64,000 nt of DNA from NCBI RefSeq assembly GCF_000308655.1, contig NZ_BAGC01000071.1:291692-355691 (forward strand), written 5' to 3'. The stretch's first letter is position 1. The number at the start of each line of letters is the position of its first letter. The notes under the pieces were generated by a model that searched no databases, was not told the DNA's origin, and worked only from the letters and a program-made list of their open reading frames with translations. The DNA comes from Nocardia niigatensis NBRC 100131 (GTDB lineage Bacteria > Actinomycetota > Actinomycetes > Mycobacteriales > Mycobacteriaceae). Of the stretch, positions 24,946 to 32,771 are shown piece after piece. Made by a program: the position numbers and the translations under genes.

Positions 24946-25258
24946 TCCCGTCGTTCGTATCGCCGGTCACCGCGGGCGATGATCCTTCGTAAGCTGATGC
25001 CGCGTGCCGGTGCTTGCGCTCCGGTACGGGGTCCCACCCACCAGGGTGCCAGGGCGCACATTTCGCCAATCGGACGGCCGTCAGTCCGAGCCCGACGAAC
25101 AGTCCGCGGGTGCGCAACGCCGTCACCGCGTACTCACTGCACGAGGGGGTGAAGCGGCACACCGGCATACGGGTGGGGGAGATATAGGTCCGATACAGCT
25201 CGATGAGGAATATCAGAGCTTTGGCCGGTAGCCGCGCAGCGGCGCGCAAGGCATTCAT
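24938..25258 (-). CDS. yidD: Membrane protein insertion efficiency factor YidD
   Basis: This 106-residue protein has the YidD signature LIELYRTYISP, CRFTPSCSEYA and CAPWHPGGWDPVP. It overlaps rnpA by 4 nt and yidC by 8 nt, giving tight coupling. Confidence 0.95.
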   Translation of the reverse strand: MNALRAAARLPAKALIFLIELYRTYISPTRMPVCRFTPSCSEYAVTALRTRGLFVGLGLTAVRLAKCAPWHPGGWDPVPERKHRHAASAYEGSSPAVTGDTNDGSA

Positions 25259-25626
25259 GAGAGAGTGCCGAGCTTGCGCAGACCACTGTGCAATTGGCGC
25301 AGCAGCTCGTCCGAGGGCGCGTCGGCGGCACCCGGCAGGGCGCGAATGACAATGTCTGCGCCGCCGGGCAATTCGGCCGTCAAGCTTGCGCAGATATGAC
25401 GCAGGCGGCGGGCCACCCGGTGGCGTACCACCGCCGGACCCACCGCCTTGCTGACGATCAAGCCGAAACGCGGACCGCCCACCCGGATGGCCGGGGTCGA
25501 TCCGCTCGACTGATCGTCGTGTAGCAGTACGTGCACAACGAGGTCCCGTCTCCCGATCCGCCGGCCCTGGCGCACCGTCCGGGAAAAGTCGATGCGCCGG
25601 TGCAGCCGGTAGGGCTCAGGCAGCAC
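25255..25626 (-). CDS. rnpA: Ribonuclease P protein component
   Basis: This 123-residue basic protein has RLHRRIDFSRTVRQGRRIGR and the conserved VSKAVGPAVVRHRVARRLR. It assists the RNA subunit in maturing tRNA 5' ends. It lies 87 bp downstream of rpmH in the usual rpmH-rnpA operon. Confidence 0.94.
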   Translation of the reverse strand: MLPEPYRLHRRIDFSRTVRQGRRIGRRDLVVHVLLHDDQSSGSTPAIRVGGPRFGLIVSKAVGPAVVRHRVARRLRHICASLTAELPGGADIVIRALPGAADAPSDELLRQLHSGLRKLGTLS

Positions 25627-25713
25627 CTGAGCGTCCAGCGGAGTGCGGGCGAATGGGGGACCGGAGACCGGACAGCGAGTCGCTCATACGACGCCGCATC
25701 CGGGGTTACCGAA

Positions 25714-25857
25714 TCAGGCGGTCAGCTTGGCGCGGCCCTTGCCACGTCGAGCCGACACGATGGCGCGGCCCGCACGGGTCCGCATCCGGAGACGGAAGCC
25801 GTGAACGCGCGCCCGACGACGGTTGTTCGGCTGGAACGTCCGCTTGCCCTTGGCCAC
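25714..25857 (-). CDS. rpmH: Ribosomal protein L34
   Basis: This 47-residue protein (KGKRTFQPNNRRRARVHGF, then RLRMRTRAGRAIV) is a textbook L34. The GTG at 25857 is preceded by GAGGAG. Upstream in-frame sequence to 25992 is untranslated leader. Confidence 0.97.
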   Translation of the reverse strand: MAKGKRTFQPNNRRRARVHGFRLRMRTRAGRAIVSARRGKGRAKLTA

Positions 25858-26006
25858 GGTCAACACTCCTCTAGGTGGTGGGCATCCGGTGACGCCCGAA
25901 GCTTGTCGGTGAAACGGTGCTCTCGACGGACCGGAGTCCCTCGGCGCAATACCCTTGTCGGCACGGGCAGCAGACAGCCGCCACCGCACCATAGGGTGAC
26001 TGTAGA

Positions 26007-26035
26007 AGGGTACTTACCCCCCGGACGAGGGTCAA
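26007..26035 (-). promoter_or_regulatory. Putative rpmH promoter
   Basis: On the minus strand TTGACC (26030-26035) is followed by 17 nt and TACCCT (26007-26012), a good housekeeping-sigma arrangement. It would give an rpmH leader of about 140 nt. Confidence 0.55.
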
Positions 26036-26241
26036 ACTCGGGGGTAGACGCCCGATTTCGGCACTGGATCGATCGTTCCGCGTGGCGTTTCCTGGGCGTT
26101 CGTGTCGCGGCGTGGGCGTCGTGTACGGTCCTTTCCAGTCCTTCGCTGCGACCGCGGTTGACTTTGCCAGCTGATTGCTGTGAACCCGCAGGTACGCGCC
26201 CGATTCGGGGAATCAGACACGCGGTCGCGTGTATCCCCAGG

Positions 26242-26273
26242 TTGTCCACATCTGTGGATAATTGTGTGGAAAG
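26242..26273. promoter_or_regulatory. DnaA-box cluster upstream of dnaA
   Basis: TTGTCCACA (26242-26250) and TGTGGATAA (26253-26261, the inverse of TTATCCACA) are perfect boxes facing each other 2 bp apart. TGTGGAAAG (26265-26273) is a weaker third. Such sites upstream of dnaA usually mediate autoregulation. Confidence 0.8.
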
Positions 26274-26393
26274 ACCCCTGGAGTGGCATATTCGTAGGGC
26301 CGACGGTGCTTCGCCGACGCCCGGTGACTGGGGGAGCCGAGCAGCGAGACCGTCTGCTCTCCAATCGACCTACATCCGGGGAGGACTGCGTTC

Positions 26394-28358
26394 GTGGACG
26401 ACGAGCAGAATGTGCTGACGGCTGTCTGGCCGGAGGTGATCGCCGAGTTGGCGAGTGGTTCCGCGGATGGGGAGATCCAACCGGTCAGCAAGGCCCACAA
26501 GGCGTGGCTCAACACTATCGAACCCATTACCTTCGCGCAGGGGTTCGCGCTGTTGTCGGTGCCGGGCACGATGGCGCAGGTGACGGTCGAGCGCGACCTG
26601 CGTGAGCTCATTCTGCGATCTCTGGCCCGCCGCGGTCTCCAGGTCGAGGGACTGGGTGTGCGCATTCGCGCGCAGCAGCATCCGCCCGCCGGTCGCTCGG
26701 GGAATGCCCCGCGGCACGCGCGCATGACCTCCCGGCCCGAACGCCCGCGCGAACCCGAGCCGGCCCCGCCCGCATACCAGCCCGAGCCGCCGATGGCGGA
26801 ACGTCCACAGCCGATGTATCAGAATCCACAGGAGTACGCGGCGCCGCGCTACCTGCCTCCCCAGGACTACCCGGCCGAGTACGACGACCACGATGCTTAT
26901 CCACCTGTGGAATTCGGGCAGTCGCCGATGGCCGAAGAGTTGCCGATGTCTGCGCCGGATCGTCCGATGCCGATCGGGGAGCCGCCGACCGCGCCCCGGC
27001 GGCGAGACAACCATCGCAGCGCGCCCATGCCGCCCGGGCAGGAGTCGCTGTTCTCACCCGACCCCGACGACGAACCGGTCCGGCCCGCTCCGCAGCGGTA
27101 TTCCGACGAACCGCAGCGGTATTCCGATGAAGCGGCCCCGCAGCGGTACTCGGATGAGCCCGCGCCCCAGCGTTATTCGGACGAGCCCGCGCCGCGGTAT
27201 TCGGATGAACCGGCCGCACGCCGTCCGGTGGACGAGTCGCACGACGACGAGCCGGTGGTCAATGTCCGCAATTCCTGGCCGACCTATTTCAACCGGACGC
27301 CCGAACGCGAGCCCGCGCCCGCGCAGTCCTCGGCCAGCCTGAACGCGAAGTACACCTTCGACACCTTCGTCATCGGCGCCTCCAACCGCTTCGCGCACGC
27401 CGCGGCGGTGGCCATCGCGGAGGCGCCGGCACGCGCCTACAACCCGCTGTTCGTCTGGGGCGCTTCGGGTTTGGGCAAAACACACCTGCTCCACGCGGCC
27501 GGCCACTACGCGCAGCGGCTGTTCCCGGGCATGCGGGTGAAGTACGTGTCCACCGAGGAATTCACCAACGACTTCATCAACTCGCTGCGTGACGACCGGA
27601 AGGTGGCGTTCAAGCGCCGCTACCGCGAGACCGACATCCTGCTGGTCGACGACATCCAGTTCATCGAGGGCAAGGAAGGTATCCAGGAGGAGTTCTTCCA
27701 CACCTTCAACACCCTGCACAACGCGAACAAGCAGATCGTGGTGTCCTCCGACCGGCCGCCCAAGCAGCTGGCGACGCTGGAGGAGCGGCTGCGCACCCGG
27801 TTCGAGTGGGGTCTCATCACCGATGTGCAGCCGCCGGAGCTGGAGACCCGCATCGCGATCCTGCGCAAGAAGGCCCGCATGGACCGCCTGGACGTGCCGC
27901 ACGATGTGCTCGAGCTGATCGCCAGCCGGGTGGAGCGCAATATCCGGGAGCTGGAGGGCGCGCTGATCCGCGTCACCGCGTTCGCGTCGCTGAACGGGCA
28001 GCCGCTGGATCTGTCGCTGGCCGAGGTGGTGCTGCGGGATCTGATGCCCGACACCGCGACGCTGGAGATCACAGCGGCCACGATCATGGCCGTGACCGCG
28101 GAGTACTTCAACACCACGCTGGAGGAGCTGACCGGTCCGGGTAAGGCGCGGCCGCTGGCGCAGGCCCGGCAGATCGCCATGTATCTGTGCCGCGAGCTCA
28201 CCGATCTATCCCTGCCCAAGATCGGCCAGGCCTTCGGCCGCGACCACACCACGGTCATGTACGCGGAGAAGAAGGTGCGCAAGGAGATGACCGAGCGGCG
28301 CCGGGTGTACGACCAGGTTCAAGAACTCACAGCCCGAATCAAACAACGTTCCCGCTGA
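26394..28358 (+). CDS. dnaA: Chromosomal replication initiator DnaA
   Basis: This 654-residue protein has domain I (about 1-90), an unusually long Pro/Arg/Asp-rich domain II (about 95-310), the AAA+ core with GASGLGKTH and LLVDDIQF, and domain IV with GRDHTTVMYAEKKVRKEM. M. tuberculosis DnaA has 507 residues, so the linker accounts for the excess. Five consecutive copies of RYSDE-containing units occur around residues 230-265. The GTG at 26394 is preceded by GGGGAGGA. It binds the oriC spacer that follows and its own upstream boxes. Confidence 0.97.
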   Translation: MDDEQNVLTAVWPEVIAELASGSADGEIQPVSKAHKAWLNTIEPITFAQGFALLSVPGTMAQVTVERDLRELILRSLARRGLQVEGLGVRIRAQQHPPAGRSGNAPRHARMTSRPERPREPEPAPPAYQPEPPMAERPQPMYQNPQEYAAPRYLPPQDYPAEYDDHDAYPPVEFGQSPMAEELPMSAPDRPMPIGEPPTAPRRRDNHRSAPMPPGQESLFSPDPDDEPVRPAPQRYSDEPQRYSDEAAPQRYSDEPAPQRYSDEPAPRYSDEPAARRPVDESHDDEPVVNVRNSWPTYFNRTPEREPAPAQSSASLNAKYTFDTFVIGASNRFAHAAAVAIAEAPARAYNPLFVWGASGLGKTHLLHAAGHYAQRLFPGMRVKYVSTEEFTNDFINSLRDDRKVAFKRRYRETDILLVDDIQFIEGKEGIQEEFFHTFNTLHNANKQIVVSSDRPPKQLATLEERLRTRFEWGLITDVQPPELETRIAILRKKARMDRLDVPHDVLELIASRVERNIRELEGALIRVTAFASLNGQPLDLSLAEVVLRDLMPDTATLEITAATIMAVTAEYFNTTLEELTGPGKARPLAQARQIAMYLCRELTDLSLPKIGQAFGRDHTTVMYAEKKVRKEMTERRRVYDQVQELTARIKQRSR

Positions 28359-28371
28359 TCCACAGTCCACA

Positions 28372-28410
28372 GGACCCCACGTCGTCTGACGTGGGGTTCT
28401 TTGTTTTCCA
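28372..28410 (+). terminator. Terminator of dnaA
   Basis: ACCCCACGTC and GACGTGGGGT form a 10-bp stem (28374-28383 with 28388-28397, extended by two more pairs) followed by TTCTTTGTTTT. Confidence 0.85.
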
Positions 28411-28414
28411 GGGG

Positions 28415-28761
28415 TGTGGATTCCTCGAGGAGTCCTCGAGGAAGACGTGTGGACTCCTCGAGGAATCCCACTGTTGTGCACCGGTTCACCCCCAGGTCGT
28501 CATACACAGGGGTGCACAACTTTTCGTGCACAGTTCCCACAGGTGAATTCATCCTCGAGGGCTGACCTGCCCGGATGCGCTGAGAGGGTTGTGGATTCCT
28601 CGAGGAGTCCTTGTCAGGTCCTCGAGGAATCCTCGAGTTGTCCCCGGTTTCGCTCAGATGTGGGCAGCATGGCCCGGAACGGGGGACCAACTCGAGGATG
28701 GCTCGAGGAGCAATGTGGAGTAGCGGGTCAACTCCACAGCCACGCGTTGTTCATCCTCGAG
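28415..28761. repeat. Phased CTCGAG palindrome array in oriC
   Basis: CTCGAG starts at 28424, 28435, 28457, 28554, 28599, 28621, 28632, 28691, 28702 and 28756. Five of nine intervals are exactly 11 or 22 bp. The composite TGTGGAYTCCTCGAGGA occurs at 28415, 28448 and 28590. Confidence 0.9.
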
Positions 28762-28815
28762 CCACCCCGACGACATCCACACGCCGCCGCACCCTCCGAC
28801 CTGGGCGAATGGCCG

Positions 28816-28885
28816 AAGTCCACAGAACTAACAGGACCTACTACTACTTCAGTTCTTCATCTAGAGAAGGTTCTTCTAAAACAGG
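28816..28885. promoter_or_regulatory. Putative DNA unwinding element with DnaA-trio
   Basis: A box-like AAGTCCACA (28816-28824) precedes CTACTACTACTTC (28838-28850), the complement of TAG triplets that DnaA uses to open origins in Bacillus. An AT-rich stretch follows to about 28885. Confidence 0.6.
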
Positions 28886-29129
28886 GTGTGTGGAAACTCG
28901 GGTTGGGAGCGCACGGTTCGACGGCAGCCCCTCCCCAACCCGATCGGGAGGCAAGGAGGAGAAGGGAATCCGATCCGTACTCATCGCACGGATCGCCGGA
29001 TGGCCCGGAGGGTCGGCGTAGGCACGTCGGTACCGCGCGGGTACGGTTTGGTGTCGGCCCCGTGTGCGAGACTGCCGATTACCGATCAGAAGATCCGAAC
29101 GACCGACAGTGGAGAGGACAGACCGGGCG

Positions 29130-30299
29130 ATGGAGCTTGCAAGCATGAAGTTTCGAGTCGCCCGCGAGGACTTCGCCGAATCCGTAGCCTGGGTGGCCCG
29201 TAGCCTGCCGTCGCGGCCTCCGGTTCCCGTGCTCGGCGGCGTGCTCCTCGTGGCTGACGAGGACGGCCTGACGGTGTCGGGCTTCGACTATGAGGTCTCC
29301 GCGCAGATGCGGGTGGCCGCCGAGGTCGCCGGTCCGGGTCAGGTGCTGGTGTCGGGCCGCCTGCTGGCCGATATCACCAAGGCCCTCTCCAACAAGCCCG
29401 TCGACGTGTCGGTGGACGGCACCCGGGTGCTGATCGCCTGCGGCAGCGCCAAGTTCTCCCTGCCGACCATGCCGGTCGAGGACTATCCCCAGCTTCCCGA
29501 GCTTCCTCCCCAGACCGGTGAGCTCGCGGTGGAGCTGTTCTCCGAGGCGGTCTCGCAGGTGGCCGTGGCCGCCGGCCGCGACGACACGCTCCCCATGCTC
29601 ACCGGTATCCGCGTCGAGATCGAGGGCCCCAAGGTGGTCCTGGCCGCGACCGACCGCTTCCGGCTCGCCGTGCGCGAGCTGGAATGGCAGCCGGGTCGCG
29701 CCGACGTGGAGACCGCGGTGCTGGTCCCGGCCCGCACCCTGTCCGAGTCCGCGAAGACCCTCGGAGCCTCCGATCAGCCGGTGCAGCTGGCGTTCGGCAC
29801 CGGCACCGACGGCCTGCTCGGCATCGTGAACGGCGGCCGCCGCACCACCACCCGTCTGCTCGACGCGGAATTCCCCAAGTTCCGTCAGTTGCTCCCCAAG
29901 GAGCACACCTCCCTGGCGACCATCGCGGTGAACGCGCTGACCGAGGCCATCAAGCGTGTGGCCCTGGTGGCCGAGCGCGGCGCCCAGGTGCGGCTGGAGT
30001 TCTCCGAGGAGGGCCTGCTGCTCTCCGCCGGTGGTGACGACGCCGGTCGCGCCGAGGAGTGGCTGGAGGCCGAGTTCCGCGGTGAGCCGCTGACCATCGC
30101 CTTCAACCCCGGCTACCTGCTCGACGGCCTGTCGGCCTCGCATTCGGACCGGGTGACCTTCGGTTTCACCACCCCCAGCCGCCCGGCCGTGTTCCTGCCG
30201 GCGCCGGAGGAGGAGCCCGCCCAGCTGGAGTCGGGCGCGTTCTCGGCGCTCAGCGGCAGCTATATCTACCTGCTGATGCCGGTGCGGTTGCCGGGCTGA
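29130..30299 (+). CDS. dnaN: DNA polymerase III beta sliding clamp
   Basis: This 389-residue clamp has the expected three repeated domains (VARSLPSRPPVPVLGGVLL; GRDDTLPMLTGIRVEIEG) and the C-terminal YLLMPVRLPG. It tethers the replicase to DNA. The ATG at 29130 (MELASMKFRV) is used; a second ATG at 29145 has GGAG 9 nt upstream and is also possible. It follows oriC. Confidence 0.96.
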   Translation: MELASMKFRVAREDFAESVAWVARSLPSRPPVPVLGGVLLVADEDGLTVSGFDYEVSAQMRVAAEVAGPGQVLVSGRLLADITKALSNKPVDVSVDGTRVLIACGSAKFSLPTMPVEDYPQLPELPPQTGELAVELFSEAVSQVAVAAGRDDTLPMLTGIRVEIEGPKVVLAATDRFRLAVRELEWQPGRADVETAVLVPARTLSESAKTLGASDQPVQLAFGTGTDGLLGIVNGGRRTTTRLLDAEFPKFRQLLPKEHTSLATIAVNALTEAIKRVALVAERGAQVRLEFSEEGLLLSAGGDDAGRAEEWLEAEFRGEPLTIAFNPGYLLDGLSASHSDRVTFGFTTPSRPAVFLPAPEEEPAQLESGAFSALSGSYIYLLMPVRLPG

Positions 30300-30462
30300 G
30301 CCGGCCGGCGACCACCTCGACTCGGCACGGACGCCCCACCTGTGCACACTGTTGACAAACCTGTGCAGAACTCGGCGTGCGTGGGTGGTTCGCCGCGTGC
30401 GTCCGGGTATCCCCAGCCGGGGCCGGTCGTGGAGCCGATCGCGGGCATGGTGGACTAGCCGA

Positions 30463-31647
30463 ATGCACGTGCGTGCGCTGTCACTGCGCGATTTCCGGTC
30501 CTGGGAAGCCGCCGAGCTCGAACTCTCGCCCGGTGGAACGGTTTTCCTGGGTTCCAACGGGAACGGCAAGACCAATCTGATCGAGGCGCTCGGCTATCTG
30601 TCCACACTCGGTTCACACCGGGTGGCGGCGGACGCCCCGCTCATCCGCCTGGGCGCGCAGAAGGCCCGGATCGGCGCGACGGTGGTGAACACCGGCCGTG
30701 AGTTGCGGGTGGACATGGAGCTGAATCAGGGTGCGGCCAATCGGGCCCAGATCAATCGCTCACCGGTGCGCCGGCCACGGGAGATCCTGGGGATTCTGCA
30801 GACCGTGCTGTTCGCGCCGGAGGATCTGTCGCTGGTGCGCGGGGATCCGGGCGAGCGGCGGCGTTTCCTGGACGAACTGGCCACCGCCCGCTTGCCGCGG
30901 CTGGCCGGGGTGCGCGCGGATTACGACAAGGTGCTGCGGCAGCGGTCGGCGCTGTTGAAAACGGCTGGGCGCAATGCCCGTTCGGGTGCCAGGGGCGCGG
31001 AGATGAGCACCCTCGATGTGTGGGACGGCCATCTGGCGGCGCACGGCGCGGTGCTGCTGGCGCAGCGGCTGCGGCTGGTGCACGACCTTTATCCACATCT
31101 TGCACAGGCTTATTCAGGTATCGCGCCCGAATCCCGGCCCGCCACAATCGGTTACCGCAGCGCGAGCCTGCCGCCGGAATTCCTGGATCCCGCGCGTGTT
31201 CCCCAGGCCGAGGACGAGGCGGCGCTGGAGGCGATCCTGCTGCGGGAGCTGACTGCCGCGCGTCCCAAGGAGCTGGAGCGCGGGGTGTGCCTGGTCGGCC
31301 CGCACCGCGACGATCTGGAGCTGATGCTGGGTTCGGCGCCCGCCAAGGGTTTCGCGAGTCACGGCGAGTCCTGGTCCTTCGCCTTGGCGTTGCGGCTCGG
31401 GGCATTCGAGCTGTTGCGTTCCGCCGGAACGGATCCGGTGCTGATTCTCGACGACGTGTTCGCCGAACTGGATCGGCGCCGCCGGACCGCGCTGGCCGCG
31501 GTCGCCGCCGGCGCCGAGCAGGTGTTGATCACGGCCGCGGTGCCGGAGGACGTCCCGCCGGAATTGGATGCGGCGCCGCTGCGGGTGGAGACGACGGGCG
31601 AGGCCGATCATCGGGCGTCCCGGATCGCCGAGTCGGCGTCGACGTGA
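30463..31647 (+). CDS. recF: DNA recombination and repair protein RecF
   Basis: This 394-residue SMC-like ATPase has LRDFRSWEAAELEL at the start, Walker A GSNGNGKTN, and Walker B LILDDVFAELDRRRR near the end. It helps load RecA at single-strand gaps. The ATG at 30463 starts MHVRALSLRDFRSW, as in relatives. An upstream frame to 30352 is not conserved-looking. Confidence 0.96.
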   Translation: MHVRALSLRDFRSWEAAELELSPGGTVFLGSNGNGKTNLIEALGYLSTLGSHRVAADAPLIRLGAQKARIGATVVNTGRELRVDMELNQGAANRAQINRSPVRRPREILGILQTVLFAPEDLSLVRGDPGERRRFLDELATARLPRLAGVRADYDKVLRQRSALLKTAGRNARSGARGAEMSTLDVWDGHLAAHGAVLLAQRLRLVHDLYPHLAQAYSGIAPESRPATIGYRSASLPPEFLDPARVPQAEDEAALEAILLRELTAARPKELERGVCLVGPHRDDLELMLGSAPAKGFASHGESWSFALALRLGAFELLRSAGTDPVLILDDVFAELDRRRRTALAAVAAGAEQVLITAAVPEDVPPELDAAPLRVETTGEADHRASRIAESAST

Positions 31648-31789
31648 CATCGCGGTGGAGTTGCGGTGACGTCGCGGCGCGATTGCGGCAGCACGCGTCG
31701 TGGCGGTGAGTCCGTCGGTGCGATACGGCAGAATCACGTGACGAACCGACGGTGATCATCGGGATTCCCAGGTGTGGAAGGAGTTGTGG

Positions 31790-32377
31790 ATGACCGAGCC
31801 GACCGAAGCGGACGACCGCACCCCGTCCGAGGCGAATTCCGGTGCGGCGGGCCCGGAATCGGAGTTGCGGGGCGTCGACCTGGCCCGGCGCGCGCTCGAG
31901 GAGGCCCGTGCCGCGGCGCGCGCGGCCGGTAAGTCGGTCGGTCAGGGCCGGGCTTCGCCACGCAAGGGCGGTGTCCGGGCGTTGCGCCGGCGCAGCGGCT
32001 GGTCGGGCGCGCATCCGGATGAACGCGATCCGCAGACCCTGGCCTCGCTGGCCATGCAGCTGGCCAAGGGGCGCGGCTGGTCGGCCAAGGTCGCGGAGGG
32101 CACGGTCTTCGGCCGTTGGGCCAGCGTGGTGGGGGAGGACATCGCCTCGCATGCCCAGCCCATCTCGCTGGAGAACGGCATTCTGAGCATTCAGGCCGAG
32201 TCCACGGCCTGGGCGACCCAGTTGCGCATGTTCCAGTCCCAGATCCTCGCCAAGATCGCGGCGGCGGTCGGCAACGGTGTCGTCAAACAGCTCCGGATCA
32301 ACGGTCCGACCGCGCCGAGTTGGCGCAAGGGCGAGCGGCACATCAAGGGCAGGGGCCCGCGCGACACCTACGGGTAG
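31790..32377 (+). CDS. dciA: DUF721 protein, DciA-type helicase loader
   Basis: This 195-residue protein has a disordered basic N-terminus and a C-terminal DUF721/DciA domain (VFGRWASVVGEDIASHAQPI, then LENGILSIQAESTAWATQL). DciA proteins load or activate the DnaB helicase in bacteria lacking DnaC. The ATG at 31790 has AGGAG 8 nt upstream. The position between recF and gyrB matches Rv0004. Confidence 0.9.
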   Translation: MTEPTEADDRTPSEANSGAAGPESELRGVDLARRALEEARAAARAAGKSVGQGRASPRKGGVRALRRRSGWSGAHPDERDPQTLASLAMQLAKGRGWSAKVAEGTVFGRWASVVGEDIASHAQPISLENGILSIQAESTAWATQLRMFQSQILAKIAAAVGNGVVKQLRINGPTAPSWRKGERHIKGRGPRDTYG

Positions 32378-32403
32378 ATCGCGAATTCCCGTTCGGGTGC
32401 GTT

Positions 32404-32419
32404 TGTTTCACGTGGAACG
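32404..32419. promoter_or_regulatory. parS-like site 5
   Basis: TGTTTCACGTGGAACG keeps the central consensus and differs at two bases of the right arm. It lies 30 bp after the dciA stop. Confidence 0.65.
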
Positions 32420-32663
32420 TCCGAAGATCGCTGAGAACCCTCGCGCAAACGGCTCCGGGGCCGCGCTCGCATCGCCCGCTGAGGCTTCCGGAACCCCCCG
32501 CACCCATAACGGGTCATGTCGCTGGTCGATTTCATGACCCTACGGCCCACTCAGGGGTGTCATAGGTGGGTTCTCTGTCGGTCGTACCAGTAGGATGGGG
32601 GAGTAACTAGCGGCGATACCTCCCGGTGCGTTCCGTAGCGCTCGCGCGTGAGCCCCCGTAATT

Positions 32664-32706
32664 CTCGAGCAGACACCGTCTGGCGTACTCGAGCAGACAG
32701 CGTCTG
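32664..32706 (+). repeat. Tandem repeat upstream of gyrB
   Basis: CTCGAGCAGACACCGTCTG (32664-32682) recurs at 32688-32706 with one change. Each copy holds the inverted repeat CAGAC-N3-GTCTG. The two copies lie 66 bp before the gyrB start, in the leader or at an operator. Confidence 0.85.
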
Positions 32707-32771
32707 ATGGGCTTCACGCGCGCCGCCGCACTGTGCCGGGAGGATCAGCAAGTAAGGAGAGCTACCCACCA

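Larger units (their letters stand above)
25858..26393. other. Divergent rpmH-dnaA regulatory region
   Basis: These 536 bp hold no gene. They contain the rpmH leader and promoter, and three DnaA-box matches within 150 bp of dnaA. Confidence 0.8.
28359..29129. other. oriC: Chromosome replication origin oriC
   Basis: The 771-bp dnaA-dnaN spacer is the usual actinobacterial origin and has no convincing gene. It holds many degenerate DnaA boxes sharing TCCACA or TGTGGA, for example at 28415, 28448, 28590 and 28816. Ten CTCGAG palindromes lie between 28424 and 28761. A DnaA-trio-like CTACTACTACTTC (28838-28850) is followed by an AT-rich stretch to about 28885 that could be the unwinding element. 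Confidence 0.9.
32378..32771 (+). other. gyrB upstream region
   Basis: These 394 bp hold no gene. They contain a parS-like site (32404-32419), a possible -10 TAGGAT near 32592 and a tandem repeat at 32664-32706. Confidence 0.6.

Noticed and set aside
28414..29203. Open frames across the dnaA-dnaN spacer
   Set aside because: They cover DnaA boxes and the CTCGAG array, are not protein-like, and the spacer is the expected origin.
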